A DNA stretch of 39,866 nt, taken from the NCBI GenBank assembly GCA_900314535.1, contig OMVT01000021.1, positions 1 through 39,866 on the forward strand. Direction: 5' to 3'. This document shows positions 25,709-35,539 of this stretch, in pieces. Source of the stretch: an uncultured Olsenella sp. (lineage in GTDB: Bacteria > Actinomycetota > Coriobacteriia > Coriobacteriales > Atopobiaceae). Under the pieces are notes generated by a model. That model was not told the origin of the DNA. It worked only from the letters and a program-made list of their open reading frames with translations, and did no database searches. Position 1 is the stretch's first letter. Every line of letters starts with the position of its first letter. The position numbers were made by a program, and so were the translations under genes.

Positions 25709-25873
25709 GGACATCCTCTCTGCTTCTGGCGGTGTCAGTTGGTTTCGATTCTAATGGGCGCATCTGCAGACGCTGCAGAACGTTTCTGAATGTACATGTT
25801 CGTCCTGCCCTGTTCCTGAAAGCGCTCTGCTATGCTGTGGGCTACGAGAAGACTGCATATGAGGGGAAGCACC

Positions 25874-27746
25874 ATGCTGCTCGACAGACGCGAAGCCCAG
25901 CTCTTCACCCAGACCAAGATGCTGCTCGAGATGGAAGCCAACAAGAGGCTCAAGGTCCTGCCCTACAGCCTCCGCTTACCGGGATCCGACGGCCGAGGAT
26001 GAGGGGGAGCTGCTCGAGGCCATCTGGAATGACCCTTCCGTTATCGAGGACATCGCAGACAATCTTCCGTCCTCCACGCCGGCCAGGGTCCGGGACCTGC
26101 TTGCAAGCTGGAGCCATCCGCTCTATGGGGAGTTCACGGTCACGAAGCTCGGAGCAGAGGTGCTCTTCCTGGGCTTCGGGCATGCCTTTGCCGTCTCAGG
26201 CATCACACGCTCGATTCCGAGCATCGTGGGCACCTTCCCCTGCTTCGTGCGGACGGCGCTGCTGCCGCTCCGCAACCTGATCGTCTACGACGGCTCGATG
26301 TCGGTCTACGATGTCGCAGCCTCCGAGCGGATGGCAAAGGCGATCGAGGATGAGGCACGGGAGTGCAAGGAAGAGGGCGGGATTGTCCGCAATGGCAAGA
26401 AGCTCTTCGAGATGGCGCCCGATCTCATCAAGGAGGCAAAGAAGCATCAGGGGGAGGAGGCCTTTCCGGCAGACGAGAACGATACGGAAGGCTTCCACCG
26501 TGGCGTGCTGGCAGGTCTTTCCGGCAAGGAGCGCGAGCAGTATATCGATGAGCATGACCCGCTCCGGGCAGATTCCCCTGACCTTGCTGCGAGCCTCGCA
26601 CGCTACGATGCGCTCGAAATCCGACGGGAGTCGCAGGGCAGGGTTCCTGACCATATGGTCCTGTCCGAACTGACGGGGTTCAAGAAATACGAGCTTGAGG
26701 AAATCGGCAAGAATCTGGGCATGAAGGGGCTCTCGAAGCTCAGGAAGAAGGAGCTGGCCGAGGCCATTGCGGCAAGCATCAGCTCAGCGCCGGGGTTCCT
26801 GAGAAAGCAGCTTCCCACGCTGATGCCCAAAGAGCTCGAAGAGGTGCGCGAGCTCCTCTCCAAGGGAGGGGAGAAGACGTTCGATCTCACATCGGCAGAT
26901 GGGGTGGATGCCGCCTACAAGCTGCCCGTGATACTGGGCGTCGGAGGCTTCTTCGTCTCCGGCAATACGGCCACCTACATGCTCGCCGAGCCGCTGATGG
27001 AGCAGTCAGCATCGCTTGACTGGGATGGGATCATGAAGGATGCCCAACGCAACGAGCGGGTCTTCGACCATGTCGGGGCAGCGGCAATCATCCGGGGTGT
27101 CGTGCGCATGGACCAGGCGGCAGCAGAGTTCGGCGAGGGGTTCTCGACACAGGAGCTCACCGACATGCTCACGACCAAGCTTGAACAGATAGATGCTGAA
27201 TTCGATATGGTCTTCTTCGAGGACGATCCTGATACGCCCTATCTGGTCGACGGGATGCTCGATGTGCTCTGCAGGGAGGACCTCGGCATTTCGACAGATG
27301 CTGCTGTCATTATGGACATGCCACGCGACTCGATGGTCGGCAAGATTCTTGCGGTGCAGAAGGGCAAGGACCCCTATCCTCTGCCCGAAGGCGTCGAGAC
27401 GGCAGAGGATGCGTATGAGTGGATCTATGGGCTGGATGCCTGCGAGAACCTGCGCCGCTATTTCGATGAGCATGTGCCTGACGGAGAGAACGATTTCTAC
27501 TTCGCCGATGCAGCGATCGACGATCTCATGCCCCTCATGCAGATGGGCGTCCAGAATGCCCAGAGCATCAGTTCCTTCATGGGCGTTCTGGAGGATCGGG
27601 GCTACATCCCGAACAAGGGCATGCTGCAGCCGACCCTCGACCTTCTGATGGGGATGGCAAATGGCGTGCCGGTCTGGTCCAACAATGGATGGCCGCCCCA
27701 TGAGCTCTTCGAGAAGGACAATGCAGATTCTGCTGGCCGCCGATAG
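25874..27746 (+). pseudogene. unknown ~623-residue SAP/Rho_N-like-domain protein, copy 1, frameshifted
   Basis: Paralogue of the gene at 36830-38734. It begins MLLDRREAQLFTQTKM and EANKRLKVLPYSLR, then stops after an extra T in the TT at 25974-25975. In the next frame the protein continues without further lesion (AEDEGELLEAIWNDPSV onward) to 27746. Removing one base restores 623 residues. A basic helical motif (SKLRKKELAEAIAASI, preceded by YELEEIGKNLG) resembles SAP or Rho N-terminal domains. SLDWDGI, FDHVGAA, FGEGFS, YLVDG, PLPEGVE and WSNNGWPPHELF are shared with copy 2. The function is unknown. GAGGGGA precedes ATG 25874. The lesion could be real or a sequencing error. Confidence 0.75.
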
Positions 27747-27879
27747 GGGCTGCGCGCCGGCAGCATGGGACGCTGCTCTGGCTAAGCCGGGGCAGCGATG
27801 CAATGAATCGGAGGATCCATGCAGATGCCGCGATGCCCATCAAGCCATGCCTGCTGAAGCCGGCGGCGCCATGAAGCAT

Positions 27880-27910
27880 GCTGCCTGCTGGGATCGCTCC
27901 AGCAGGCAGC
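27880..27910. terminator. hairpin between copy 1 and the acyltransferase
   Basis: A 12-bp perfect stem (27880-27891 with 27899-27910, 7-base loop) in the 170-bp convergent gap. There is no clear U-run on either side. Confidence 0.5.
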
Positions 27911-27916
27911 TGCTGT

Positions 27917-29050
27917 CTAAGCCTGTTTCTGGCCCGCCAGCCTCGGCTTCTGATGGGAGAGCAGCTCCTTGGCCTTGCTGATGAGCAGTGCGACCAAGAG
28001 GCTTCCGAGGACTCCGCAGACAAAGCCCGCAAGGCAGCTGGCCGGGCTGTAGCGGACCCAGGCGTCGCTGGTGAACTTCTGGACGGGGAAATCGCTGTAT
28101 GCAGCATTTCCGCCCTGCAGCTGGAGGTAGACGACAAAGTTCGGGATGTTGGTGAAGATGAGGTGGCTCATCATGATGGTGAATGTGTTCTCTGCGACGA
28201 AGTCGACGATATTCACCTGGCCAATCCGGCTGGCTGCCATCTGCATGACCTTGTACCAGAAGAGCGTGCCGGTGATGGAGGTGACAAGGGGCAGCCACCA
28301 GGAATGGAACGACCTCATGGAAGAGGTGGCGAGGAAGAGCACCTTGTCATGGAAGATGCATATGAGCACGGTATTGATTGCAAAACAGATGCCGCAGACA
28401 TAGAGAAGCCGCCAATGCGCGACATGCTTCTCCCAATACTGCCGGAACATCCTGCCCATGTGATAGAACTGCAGATACCAGAAGTCCCGGAGCAGGATAG
28501 CAAGGACATCGCTGTTCTGGGTGGCTCCATCCACGCAGAGCTTCAGGTCGATGAATCCGCCGAGCACCATGATGGCAAGGAATATGAAGTCCGGCTTGCG
28601 CGAGCCGAGATGCAGCAGCCTGTTCAGGACAAGATAGCCGGCTTCGACCCAGAAGAGCATGATCACGAACCACCCTGCACCGGTGATCGAGGAGAGCGGG
28701 GCTCCTCCCGCGAGCCTCAGGATCGATTTCACGCTGAAGGGGCTTACGTACCAGTTGACCAATCCGCAGCGCATCAGGATCCAGGAAAGGGCGTCTCCCG
28801 CCAGAGACCAGACGATATAGGGGATGAACAGGTGCTTCACCTTATGGCGCACTCCATCGGCGATGGCGCGGTCCTTGAAAAAATAGCCTGAGACGAAGAC
28901 GAGCATAGGCATGAAGAAGGAGTCGTACGGAAAGACGCCGGAGAGGATGCCTACGTGGGAGTCCACGTGGTTGTCGACGACCATGATGATTGCCAAGGCT
29001 TCGAGCCACTGGAACGTCTGGTTGCGTGGTTTCAGAGATTTGGATGCCAT
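27917..29050 (-). CDS. acyltransferase family 3 membrane protein
   Basis: A 377-residue multi-spanning membrane protein of the acyltransferase-3 (OafA/WecH-like) family, which O-acetylates or O-acylates surface glycans or other envelope molecules. It starts with cytosolic basic residues, then FQWLEALAIIMVVDNHVDSH carrying the family's conserved helix-1 histidine region. FMPMLVFVSGYFFKDR and HLFIPYIVWSL follow, with about ten hydrophobic segments in all. ATG 29050 has GGGAGC upstream; an ATG four codons earlier is possible. It is isolated, with no glycan genes nearby to suggest a substrate. Confidence 0.85.
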   Translation of the reverse strand: MASKSLKPRNQTFQWLEALAIIMVVDNHVDSHVGILSGVFPYDSFFMPMLVFVSGYFFKDRAIADGVRHKVKHLFIPYIVWSLAGDALSWILMRCGLVNWYVSPFSVKSILRLAGGAPLSSITGAGWFVIMLFWVEAGYLVLNRLLHLGSRKPDFIFLAIMVLGGFIDLKLCVDGATQNSDVLAILLRDFWYLQFYHMGRMFRQYWEKHVAHWRLLYVCGICFAINTVLICIFHDKVLFLATSSMRSFHSWWLPLVTSITGTLFWYKVMQMAASRIGQVNIVDFVAENTFTIMMSHLIFTNIPNFVVYLQLQGGNAAYSDFPVQKFTSDAWVRYSPASCLAGFVCGVLGSLLVALLISKAKELLSHQKPRLAGQKQA

Positions 29051-29742
29051 GGAAGCTCCCATATGCAGCAGGCGGAATGGTCGCCTCAATTATCGTGACT
29101 GTCTCAGCATGCTTCAAGGCAATTTGCAGATTCCTGATATGCAGCAAGATGCCTGCATGAATGCGTCGGGCATATCTGCCGGTACCCAAGCACTGCAGCT
29201 TGGGCCATGTGTTCAGGGCATGCCTGAGCTGCCAGATGCAGGGACGCTCGGCGCCTCATGGCGGATTCCAGAATGAGATCCTGCTGGCGGGCCGATCCGT
29301 CATGTCCTGAGCCAGCCTTCAAGGCCGCTGCAAGCTGATATCCCGTCCTGCCAAGAACGGACTTGGCAGCAAGGATGCCATGAAGGCAGATGAGGGCACC
29401 CATGACAGCATCATTAGGATAGGGCTGCAGCCAGGGTCTGGGCATCTTCCACAAAGCATCTGTGCGCCATCTAGCGCAAAGGCAGCGACTTCCCAGGTGG
29501 CAGGCGCTGCTTACCATGATGAGAAGGGCGGGGACAATGAGCCTCTTGCCGTATCGAATAGGGGCATTGAGGAACTATCGTACGCGTCGCTTACGAATCA
29601 TGGGCGTCTTCACTTGCGAATTGTGGTTTGCCTGGCTTATGAATCGGCAATGTCTGCTCATTGATCGTGGAAAATTATCTGCCACGGATATCTGCATCCG
29701 ATGCCCTGCAATTCGGCGGCGGACCTGCACGGGGAGGCTTGC
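29051..29742. other. 692-bp stretch without a recognisable gene
   Basis: Open frames exist on both strands (for example minus 29104-29517), but they lack ribosome sites, family motifs or believable composition. Given the pseudogene immediately downstream, this is probably degraded sequence. The upstream part must hold the acyltransferase promoter. I see no clear repeats or terminators. Confidence 0.5.
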
Positions 29743-30902
29743 ATGATCGAGCGCGATATAGCTGCCTGGACACAGAGAAATGCCGGATGATTTCCCGTGG
29801 CATCCATAACCGGACCTCGTCAGAGTGGAAATCGACGCTGGTCAAAGCAGTCTTTCCTGAGTGCCAGCATGTCAATCTCGAAGACCCGGGCATTCGTGCT
29901 GCCGCTCTCGAAGACCCTGTCGGCTTCATCCGCGCAAAGCCCTCCCGTCTCATCATCGATGAAGCCCAGCTGGCGCCAGAGCTCTTCAGCATGATGCAGG
30001 TGGTCTCGGATGAAAAGGGAGCTCCTGGTCAGCATGTGCTGTCTGGTTCCCGGAATTTCCCGCTCCTCAAGCAGGCGACGCAGTCCTTGGCGGGAAGGGT
30101 CGGCATCCTGAGGCTGCTACCTCTTTCCCTGAGAGGGGCGAAACGGACGTATCCCGGTCTCACAGTGCATGAATTCGTGGTCAGAGGCGGCTATCCGAGG
30201 CTCTACGACGTGGATATCCCGCCTCTAGTCTCTGACGAGAACTATCTGGAGACCTATATCGCCCGCGATGCGTCAGGCCCTGTCGACCCCCGCAATCTTG
30301 CGGCATTCAGGAGCTTCATCGGAGCATGCGCTGCCAGCTGCTCCAATCTGCCCAATCTTTCGGAACTTGCCCGCGACGTCGGCATAAGCGTCCAGACTGC
30401 CCGCTCGTGGCTCTCCCTTCTGGAGGCGAGCTACGTCGTGTTTCTCCTGAGGCCCTATCATGCCAACCTGCGAAAGCGCCTTGCCAAGACCCCGAAGCTC
30501 TATTTCTATGACACAGGGCTCCTCTGCCATCTTCTGGGAATCCGTGCGCCGGAAGAGCTCAGCATGTCTTCTATGAAAGGTCCCATCATGGAAGACCTTG
30601 CGATTGCCGAGACCATGAAACGCTACCTCAACGCCGGAAGCGTGCCCGAGCTTTTCTTCTATCGCGATGACAGCAAGATCGAGGTCGACCTTGTGGATAT
30701 GACAGAGAGGTCTCGGCCGGAGCTTGTGGAAATCAGGCCATCAGCAACGTGCTGTCCGTCATTCACGCGGCACCTCGCACATGCAGGCGAGCTTCTTGGC
30801 ATCGATGTCTCCGGACAGATGGTCATCATGGATTCCGAAGCGACCACATCTGTGGGAGGACGTACAATCTGGTCATTCGAGGATTGGCTTCTCCGCAGCT
30901 GA
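29743..30902 (+). pseudogene. DUF4143-type AAA ATPase, disrupted N-terminus
   Basis: Encodes the widespread AAA ATPase with a C-terminal DUF4143 (restriction-endonuclease-like) domain. It begins MIERDIAAWTQRNAG, hits a TGA at 29788-29790, then reads FPVASITGPRQSG. One A is missing in the Walker A lysine codon (AAA to AA at 29830-29831), which shifts the frame. From there LVKAVFPECQHVNLEDP, RLIIDEAQLAPELF (Walker B), HVLSGSRNF, SLAGRVGILRLLPLSL, ISVQTARSWLSLLEASYVVF and LYFYDTGLLCHLLG are intact to 30902. The late VEIRPSAT has Arg where the nuclease-like motif usually has Lys. Two independent lesions make a real pseudogene likely. GGGGAGG precedes ATG 29743. Confidence 0.85.
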
Positions 30903-31051
30903 CCGGAGCAGACGGTGGCTGGGTGCACGCAGAAGAAGACAGGCAAGGCCTGACGCAGCTGCAGTGCATCGTATGATGGAAAGCGGCCTTCAGGATCTGG
31001 CGGATGGAAATGCACATGGAAACGTGGCATGGCAGGAATGGGGTGGCAGAC

Positions 31052-31696
31052 GTGAGCAGGCGCGGCTTCCCTGCGCTGGTGGCGGCTCTCTCGCTTGCTG
31101 GCTGCGCTGCCCGATCTGCCCAGAGCTCCTCCTCTGTTGCCACCTCATCCGACGAGTCCCAGGACGCATCCGATGAGGCTTCAGGCCCTTGCGGCTCGGG
31201 CGTGCACCACGCCACGATCGAGGCGGAAGGCTACGGGGCCATGCAGGTCTCGCTCAATGCCAGCGTAGCGCCAATCACGGTCGCAAACTTTGCGGGCCTG
31301 GTGGAGCAGGGGTTCTATGATGGACTGGCCTTCCATCGTGTCGTCCGCGATTTCATGATCCAGGGCGGAGATCCTGCAGGAGACAGCACGGGCGGGTCGG
31401 GCACGACCATCAAGGGGGAGTTCTCTGCCAACGGTGTCGAGAACAGCATTGCCCATGTACGAGGGACGCTGTCGATGGCGAGAGGGCAGGGGTATGACTC
31501 GGCAAGCTCCCAGTTCTTCATCGTCCAGAAGGGCTATCCCTCGCTCAATGGGAACTACGCTGCCTTCGGACATGTGACCGACGGCATGGACATAGTCGAT
31601 GCCGTCGTCGATGCGACAGCCGACAAGGGTGACTCGAATGGGCTCCTGCCCCAGGATGTCCAGCCACGCATCGCCTCGATCAGGATGGCCGACTGA
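31052..31696 (+). CDS. secreted cyclophilin-type peptidyl-prolyl isomerase lipoprotein
   Basis: A 214-residue lipoprotein. From a GTG at 31052 the signal reads MSRRGFPALVAALSLAGCAA: a twin-arginine-like SRRGF motif, a short hydrophobic core and a lipobox with the lipidated Cys at about 18. A Ser-rich linker follows. The rest is a cyclophilin domain: MQVSLNASVAPITVANF, FYDGLAFHRVVRDFMIQGGD (with the catalytic HRV region), GTLSMARGQGYDSASSQFFI and FGHVTDGMDIVD. It would assist proline isomerisation of exported proteins at the outer membrane face. ATG 31013 or 31004 are alternative starts, but they lengthen the n-region and weaken the signal. Confidence 0.88.
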   Translation: MSRRGFPALVAALSLAGCAARSAQSSSSVATSSDESQDASDEASGPCGSGVHHATIEAEGYGAMQVSLNASVAPITVANFAGLVEQGFYDGLAFHRVVRDFMIQGGDPAGDSTGGSGTTIKGEFSANGVENSIAHVRGTLSMARGQGYDSASSQFFIVQKGYPSLNGNYAAFGHVTDGMDIVDAVVDATADKGDSNGLLPQDVQPRIASIRMAD

Positions 31697-31721
31697 CGAG
31701 GGGGCGGAGCCCAGAGTCGCT

Positions 31722-32702
31722 CTATTCCGTCACGACGACCTTGCCGAAGCCATGGGAGCTTTCGAGAAAGCGGTGGGCCTCCTGCATCTCGTCGAGCGTG
31801 AAGACCTTTGCAGGGGTGGCATCCACGTGCTTCTCCTCGATGAAGGAGAAGAGGGAAGAGAGCCGCTCCTCGCTCACATTGCCCGAATAGAAGCTTGTGA
31901 GATAGCCATTGGGTGGAAGGTCCTCGATAGGGTCGAAGCCATCCAGGCACCACTGCCCACCGAGCTGCCCCGTGCTGCAGACGATGCCGCCTTCCTGCAC
32001 ATGGGAGCAGGTGTCCTTCATCGTGGCGGGCCCTATGAGCTCGAGGACGCGGTCGAAGGGCGTGCCTTCGGCCTGAAGGACATTGCCCTGGTCGAGCACG
32101 GTCTCGTCGAAGCCGGCATCACGCAGCAGGCTCTCCCTGTTGGCGCTCCGGGTGCTTCCCACAAGATGGATGGCGGGGACAGCGGCACGTGCCAGACGGG
32201 CGAAGGCCACGCCGACGCCGCTTGTGGCGCCACGGACGAGCACGCACTGGCCTGGTTCGAGACGCAGGTTGAGCAGCGACCCATAGGCGGTGTAGAAGGT
32301 CTCGGGGATGGCAGCGAGCGCTTCCCAAGGGAGGCCTGTGGTTATCGGATAGAGCTGATTGTTTGGGAGCAGGGCATAGTCGGCATAGCTGCCGTCGAAG
32401 GCACGGCCCATCTCGCCCATGAGGGAGACGACCTTCTGGCCAACAGGGAGCCTTGCGCTGTCTGTGGTCGCCACGATCTCGCCTGCGCATTCGATGCCGA
32501 GAATCCGGGGGAACTTCACGGAGGGGGAAAGCCCTTGCCGCGTGAAGATCTCCGAATGGTTGAGGCCGCGGGCATGTATATGCACGAGCGACCAGCCATC
32601 CTTCGGCTGGGGTATCGGCCGCTCTTCGAGCTTAAGGACCTCGGGTCCTCCTGCCTTGTGGACCACGACGGCACGCATCGTCTCTGGAATCGGGCTTTCC
32701 AT
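31722..32702 (-). CDS. zinc-independent quinone oxidoreductase (MDR family)
   Basis: A 326-residue medium-chain dehydrogenase/reductase of the quinone oxidoreductase type. It starts MRAVVVHKAGGPEVLKLEERP, with the catalytic-domain motif ARGLNHSEIFTRQG and GIECAGEIVA. The nucleotide-binding loop is LVRGATSGVGVAFARLA. Structural-zinc cysteines are absent. It likely reduces quinones or enones with NADPH. CAGGAGA precedes ATG 32702, 13 bases after the Rrf2 stop, making it the last gene of the five-gene minus-strand operon. It is convergent with the cyclophilin gene, 25 bp apart. Confidence 0.88.
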   Translation of the reverse strand: MESPIPETMRAVVVHKAGGPEVLKLEERPIPQPKDGWSLVHIHARGLNHSEIFTRQGLSPSVKFPRILGIECAGEIVATTDSARLPVGQKVVSLMGEMGRAFDGSYADYALLPNNQLYPITTGLPWEALAAIPETFYTAYGSLLNLRLEPGQCVLVRGATSGVGVAFARLARAAVPAIHLVGSTRSANRESLLRDAGFDETVLDQGNVLQAEGTPFDRVLELIGPATMKDTCSHVQEGGIVCSTGQLGGQWCLDGFDPIEDLPPNGYLTSFYSGNVSEERLSSLFSFIEEKHVDATPAKVFTLDEMQEAHRFLESSHGFGKVVVTE

Positions 32703-32715
32703 GGTGTCTCCTGTC

Positions 32716-33162
32716 TCAGGCCTTGGCTGCCCCTTCTGCCCGTTCCCTGACCACCGATTCGATGTCATCTAGCGTAACGGCCTCGAGCCTGTCTTCGAGT
32801 GCCCGCTGCGCAGAGGCGAGCGGACCGTCGAGGGCAGCATGGATGTTGCCACCGACCGGGCACTGGGGACAGGGGTTTTCGTGGAAATGGAAGAGCGAAT
32901 CGGCCTCGTTCTGGTCGACTGCGCGCCAGAGGTCCAGGAGCGTGATCTTAGAGAGCGGACGGGCCAGCGTTATGCCAGACTTGCCCTTGCTCGAGGCGAT
33001 GATGCCTGCCTTCTTGAGCATGCCCATGATCGTGCGCACCATCACCGGGCTGGTGCCCAGGCTTCCAGCAAGGAAGGTGCTCGTGACCGGACGCGAGCTT
33101 TCGAAATAGTCGATAGCGCAGACCATGTGTGCCGCCATGGTGAGTCTGCTTGTTATCTGCAT
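32716..33162 (-). CDS. Rrf2-family transcriptional regulator
   Basis: A 148-residue winged-helix regulator of the Rrf2 family. It starts MQITSRLTMAAHMVCAI, and has the recognition helix region GTSPVMVRTIMGMLKKAG followed by the wing IIASSKGKSGITLARPL. In the ligand region, NPCPQCPVGGNIHAALDGPL carries two cysteines. IscR/NsrR-type members use three Cys for an Fe-S cluster; here the ligand count is incomplete, so redox sensing through a thiol pair or a cluster is possible but unproven. AAAGGAGG precedes ATG 33162, which overlaps the ATPase stop by one base. It is the best candidate to bind the palindrome at the operon promoter. Confidence 0.92.
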   Translation of the reverse strand: MQITSRLTMAAHMVCAIDYFESSRPVTSTFLAGSLGTSPVMVRTIMGMLKKAGIIASSKGKSGITLARPLSKITLLDLWRAVDQNEADSLFHFHENPCPQCPVGGNIHAALDGPLASAQRALEDRLEAVTLDDIESVVRERAEGAAKA

Positions 33163-33995
33163 CAAGCCTCCTTTGAAGCCATCGCCGCCTTGGCACGCGC
33201 CGCTCCGCTGTGCCCGCAGTCGAAGAGGTGCTCTTCGTCCAGGCTGCAGGCATGGCGCTGGCGCGAGACCAGGCGCGAGACGAACTCTGTCGCGGGACGG
33301 GCCAGAATCTCTTCGGGTGTGGCATGCTGCTGGATTCTGCCGGCATCCATAACGAGGACCTTGGTGCCAAGACGCAGTGCCTCGCCGATATCGTGTGTCA
33401 CGAAGAGGACGGTGATGCCGCATTCCTTCTGGATGCGGGCAATCTCTTCCTGCAGCTGGCCGCGGGTGATCTCGTCGACAGCGCCGAATGGCTCGTCCAT
33501 AAGCAGTATATCCGGAGAGGCGGCCAGGGCACGGGCGATTCCGACGCGCTGCTGCTGGCCGCCGGAGAGCTCGGCCGGATAGCGCTCACGCATGTCTTCG
33601 GGAAGCCCCACGATCTCCATCCACTTCGAGACTGCCTCATCGGTGCGCTTCCGGTCGCGGCCGTTCAGGAGATTGGGAACGTAGGAGATGTTCTCCTCCA
33701 CGCTCATGTGGGGGAAGAGCACGCTTCCCTGGATTGCATAGCCGATGCTGCGGCGGAGGCCGATCTCGTTGACTGTGCGCACGTTCTTCCCGTTCACGAA
33801 GACATCGCCAGAAGTGGGCTCGATGAGCCGGTTCACCATCTTGAGGGCGGTCGTCTTGCCGCAGCCGGAAGATCCGACGATGGTCAGGAACTCGCCGTGG
33901 GGAATCTCGAGATTGAAATCGTCGAGAACCTGCTTTTCCCCATAGGACTTGAAGACATGGCGGTACTCGACTGCACAGGTGGTCTTCTCGCTCAT
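33162..33995 (-). CDS. ABC transporter ATPase (OpuCA/EgtUA type)
   Basis: A 277-residue ATPase powering uptake of quaternary-amine-type compounds. Walker A is GSSGCGKTT (41-49), the Q-loop is YAIQGSVLFPHMSV, the signature is LSGGQQQR, Walker B is ILLMDEPFGAVD and the H-loop is FVTHD. FGAVDEITRGQLQEEI is typical of the glycine betaine/choline (OpuC/ProV) group. It lacks the C-terminal CBS domains of osmosensing OpuCA and ends with a short Ala/Lys tail. The start is an ATGA overlap with the permease stop. Substrate options are listed under the permease. Confidence 0.93.
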   Translation of the reverse strand: MSEKTTCAVEYRHVFKSYGEKQVLDDFNLEIPHGEFLTIVGSSGCGKTTALKMVNRLIEPTSGDVFVNGKNVRTVNEIGLRRSIGYAIQGSVLFPHMSVEENISYVPNLLNGRDRKRTDEAVSKWMEIVGLPEDMRERYPAELSGGQQQRVGIARALAASPDILLMDEPFGAVDEITRGQLQEEIARIQKECGITVLFVTHDIGEALRLGTKVLVMDAGRIQQHATPEEILARPATEFVSRLVSRQRHACSLDEEHLFDCGHSGAARAKAAMASKEA

Positions 33996-35536
33996 TTCAA
34001 AAGCCCCTTTCCACGCAGATATGCTGCTGCGACCTCTTCGGGCTCTTTGCCCTCTTCTTCCACTTCGTAGTTCATTTCGGCCATATCGCTCTCCGAGATC
34101 GTGCCATCGAGCTTCTCGAGCACGCCTCTGAGCTCCGGATGCTCTTCGAGCACTTCGGTCCGCACGACATTTCCGCACTCATAGGAGGGGAAGAAGTGCC
34201 GGTCGTCTTCGAGCACCACAGCATCTGCCTGGCTGAGCTTACCGTCGGTCGTGAAGATCACGAGCGCATCGACGCTGCCCTGCGCCAGAGCATCATACTT
34301 GAGCCCGATATCGAGCTGCATCGTGTCTGCGAACTTCATGCCATAGGCTGAGCAGAGGGCATCGTAGCCATCCTCACGCTCGAAGAAATCGGCTTCGGCT
34401 CCGAGCTTCAGCTGGCCTGCGACCTTTGCAAGATCGGAGTAGGTCTTGAGGTCATACTTTTCTGCTATATCGCGCCTCACGGCAATGCCATAGGTGTTGC
34501 CGAAGCCGTACATGCCGACCCAGGAGAGGCCTTTCTCGGCGTAGCCTGCCTGGAGCTCGGGGAACTCGTCTTCGGAGTAGGTACCATCCTTCTTGAGCAC
34601 CATGGCCCAGCCGGTACCGGTGTATTCAGGGTAGAGATCGAAGCTGCCTGATTCCATAGCAGGCTCGATATTGGAGGTTCCGCCGCCGACACCTTGGGTA
34701 ATGTCGACCGAAAGACCGGTGTCCTGCTCGATCAGGTCCTTGAGCATGGCGCCCATGATGTACTGCTCGGTCATGGGCTTGGTGGCGATATGGATGGTCT
34801 GAGAGGGGGTGGAGAAGAGGCCAGGCAGCAGCGCACAGGCGGCAGCAATGCCTGCCACAGCTGCTGCCGCAATGCCCATCCTGCGGTTCGCCTTCTTTGC
34901 GGCGCGGCTCCTCATCTGCATGCGGTGCTCGACGAAGCCCAGGACATAGTCCACGGCCAGAGCAAGGAGGGCAATGAGAAGGCTTCCGGCGACCGTCATC
35001 GCGGCATTGTTCGTCGTGATGCCGCGGTAGATCGCAACGCCCAGGCCGCCTGCCCCGATGAAGGAGGCGATGCCTGCAAGCGCTATCGTCATGACTGCCA
35101 TGTTCCTGATGCCGCTCATGATGACCGGGAGGGCAAGCGGAAGCTTAATTTTCACGAGGGTCTGGGTGCGTGTTCCGCCCATGCCCTTGGCTGCCTCCAG
35201 GACGGCAGGATCGATATTCGTGATGCCGGTATTGGTGGCTCTCACCATCGGCAGCAGCGCATAGATGGTAAGCGCGATCACGGCTGTGGCATTGCCGACG
35301 CCGCTCACCGGGATGAGAAAGCCGAGCATCGAGATCGAGGGAATGGTATAGAGGAAGTTCACGACCGCAAGCGTCGGCTTGGCAGCGCGCTGGTATTCGC
35401 TGATGAGAATGCCGGCGACACCGCCCACGACAATCGCGATCGCGATCGATATGGCAGAGATCTCGATATGCTCAAGCAGCAGCCCTGAGAAGAAATCCCA
35501 GCGGGAGCAGAGCAGGTTCCAGACATCGGCAAGCAT
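33992..35536 (-). CDS. fused ABC permease and substrate-binding protein (OpuC/EgtU type)
   Basis: A 514-residue two-domain protein. Residues about 1-215 form a permease with the EAA loop region (EAAKGMGGTRTQTLVKIKLP) and LAGIASFIGAGGLGVAI. A membrane anchor (about 222-245) leads to an extracytoplasmic binding domain: IHIATKPMTEQYIMG, GVGGGTSNIEPAMESGSFD and LYPEYTGTGW, the quaternary-amine-binding fold. There is a single permease rather than the OpuCB/OpuCD pair. This layout matches BusB-like osmolyte importers and the ergothioneine importer EgtU (EgtUBC). Redox-related neighbours make ergothioneine attractive, but glycine betaine, choline or carnitine cannot be excluded. AAGAGG at the end of the preceding gene serves ATG 35536. 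Confidence 0.92.
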   Translation of the reverse strand: MLADVWNLLCSRWDFFSGLLLEHIEISAISIAIAIVVGGVAGILISEYQRAAKPTLAVVNFLYTIPSISMLGFLIPVSGVGNATAVIALTIYALLPMVRATNTGITNIDPAVLEAAKGMGGTRTQTLVKIKLPLALPVIMSGIRNMAVMTIALAGIASFIGAGGLGVAIYRGITTNNAAMTVAGSLLIALLALAVDYVLGFVEHRMQMRSRAAKKANRRMGIAAAAVAGIAAACALLPGLFSTPSQTIHIATKPMTEQYIMGAMLKDLIEQDTGLSVDITQGVGGGTSNIEPAMESGSFDLYPEYTGTGWAMVLKKDGTYSEDEFPELQAGYAEKGLSWVGMYGFGNTYGIAVRRDIAEKYDLKTYSDLAKVAGQLKLGAEADFFEREDGYDALCSAYGMKFADTMQLDIGLKYDALAQGSVDALVIFTTDGKLSQADAVVLEDDRHFFPSYECGNVVRTEVLEEHPELRGVLEKLDGTISESDMAEMNYEVEEEGKEPEEVAAAYLRGKGLLK

Positions 35537-35539
35537 AGG

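Noticed and set aside
29104..29517. A 137-codon minus-strand open frame
   Set aside because: It has no ribosome site, motif or plausible composition and lies in apparently degraded DNA.
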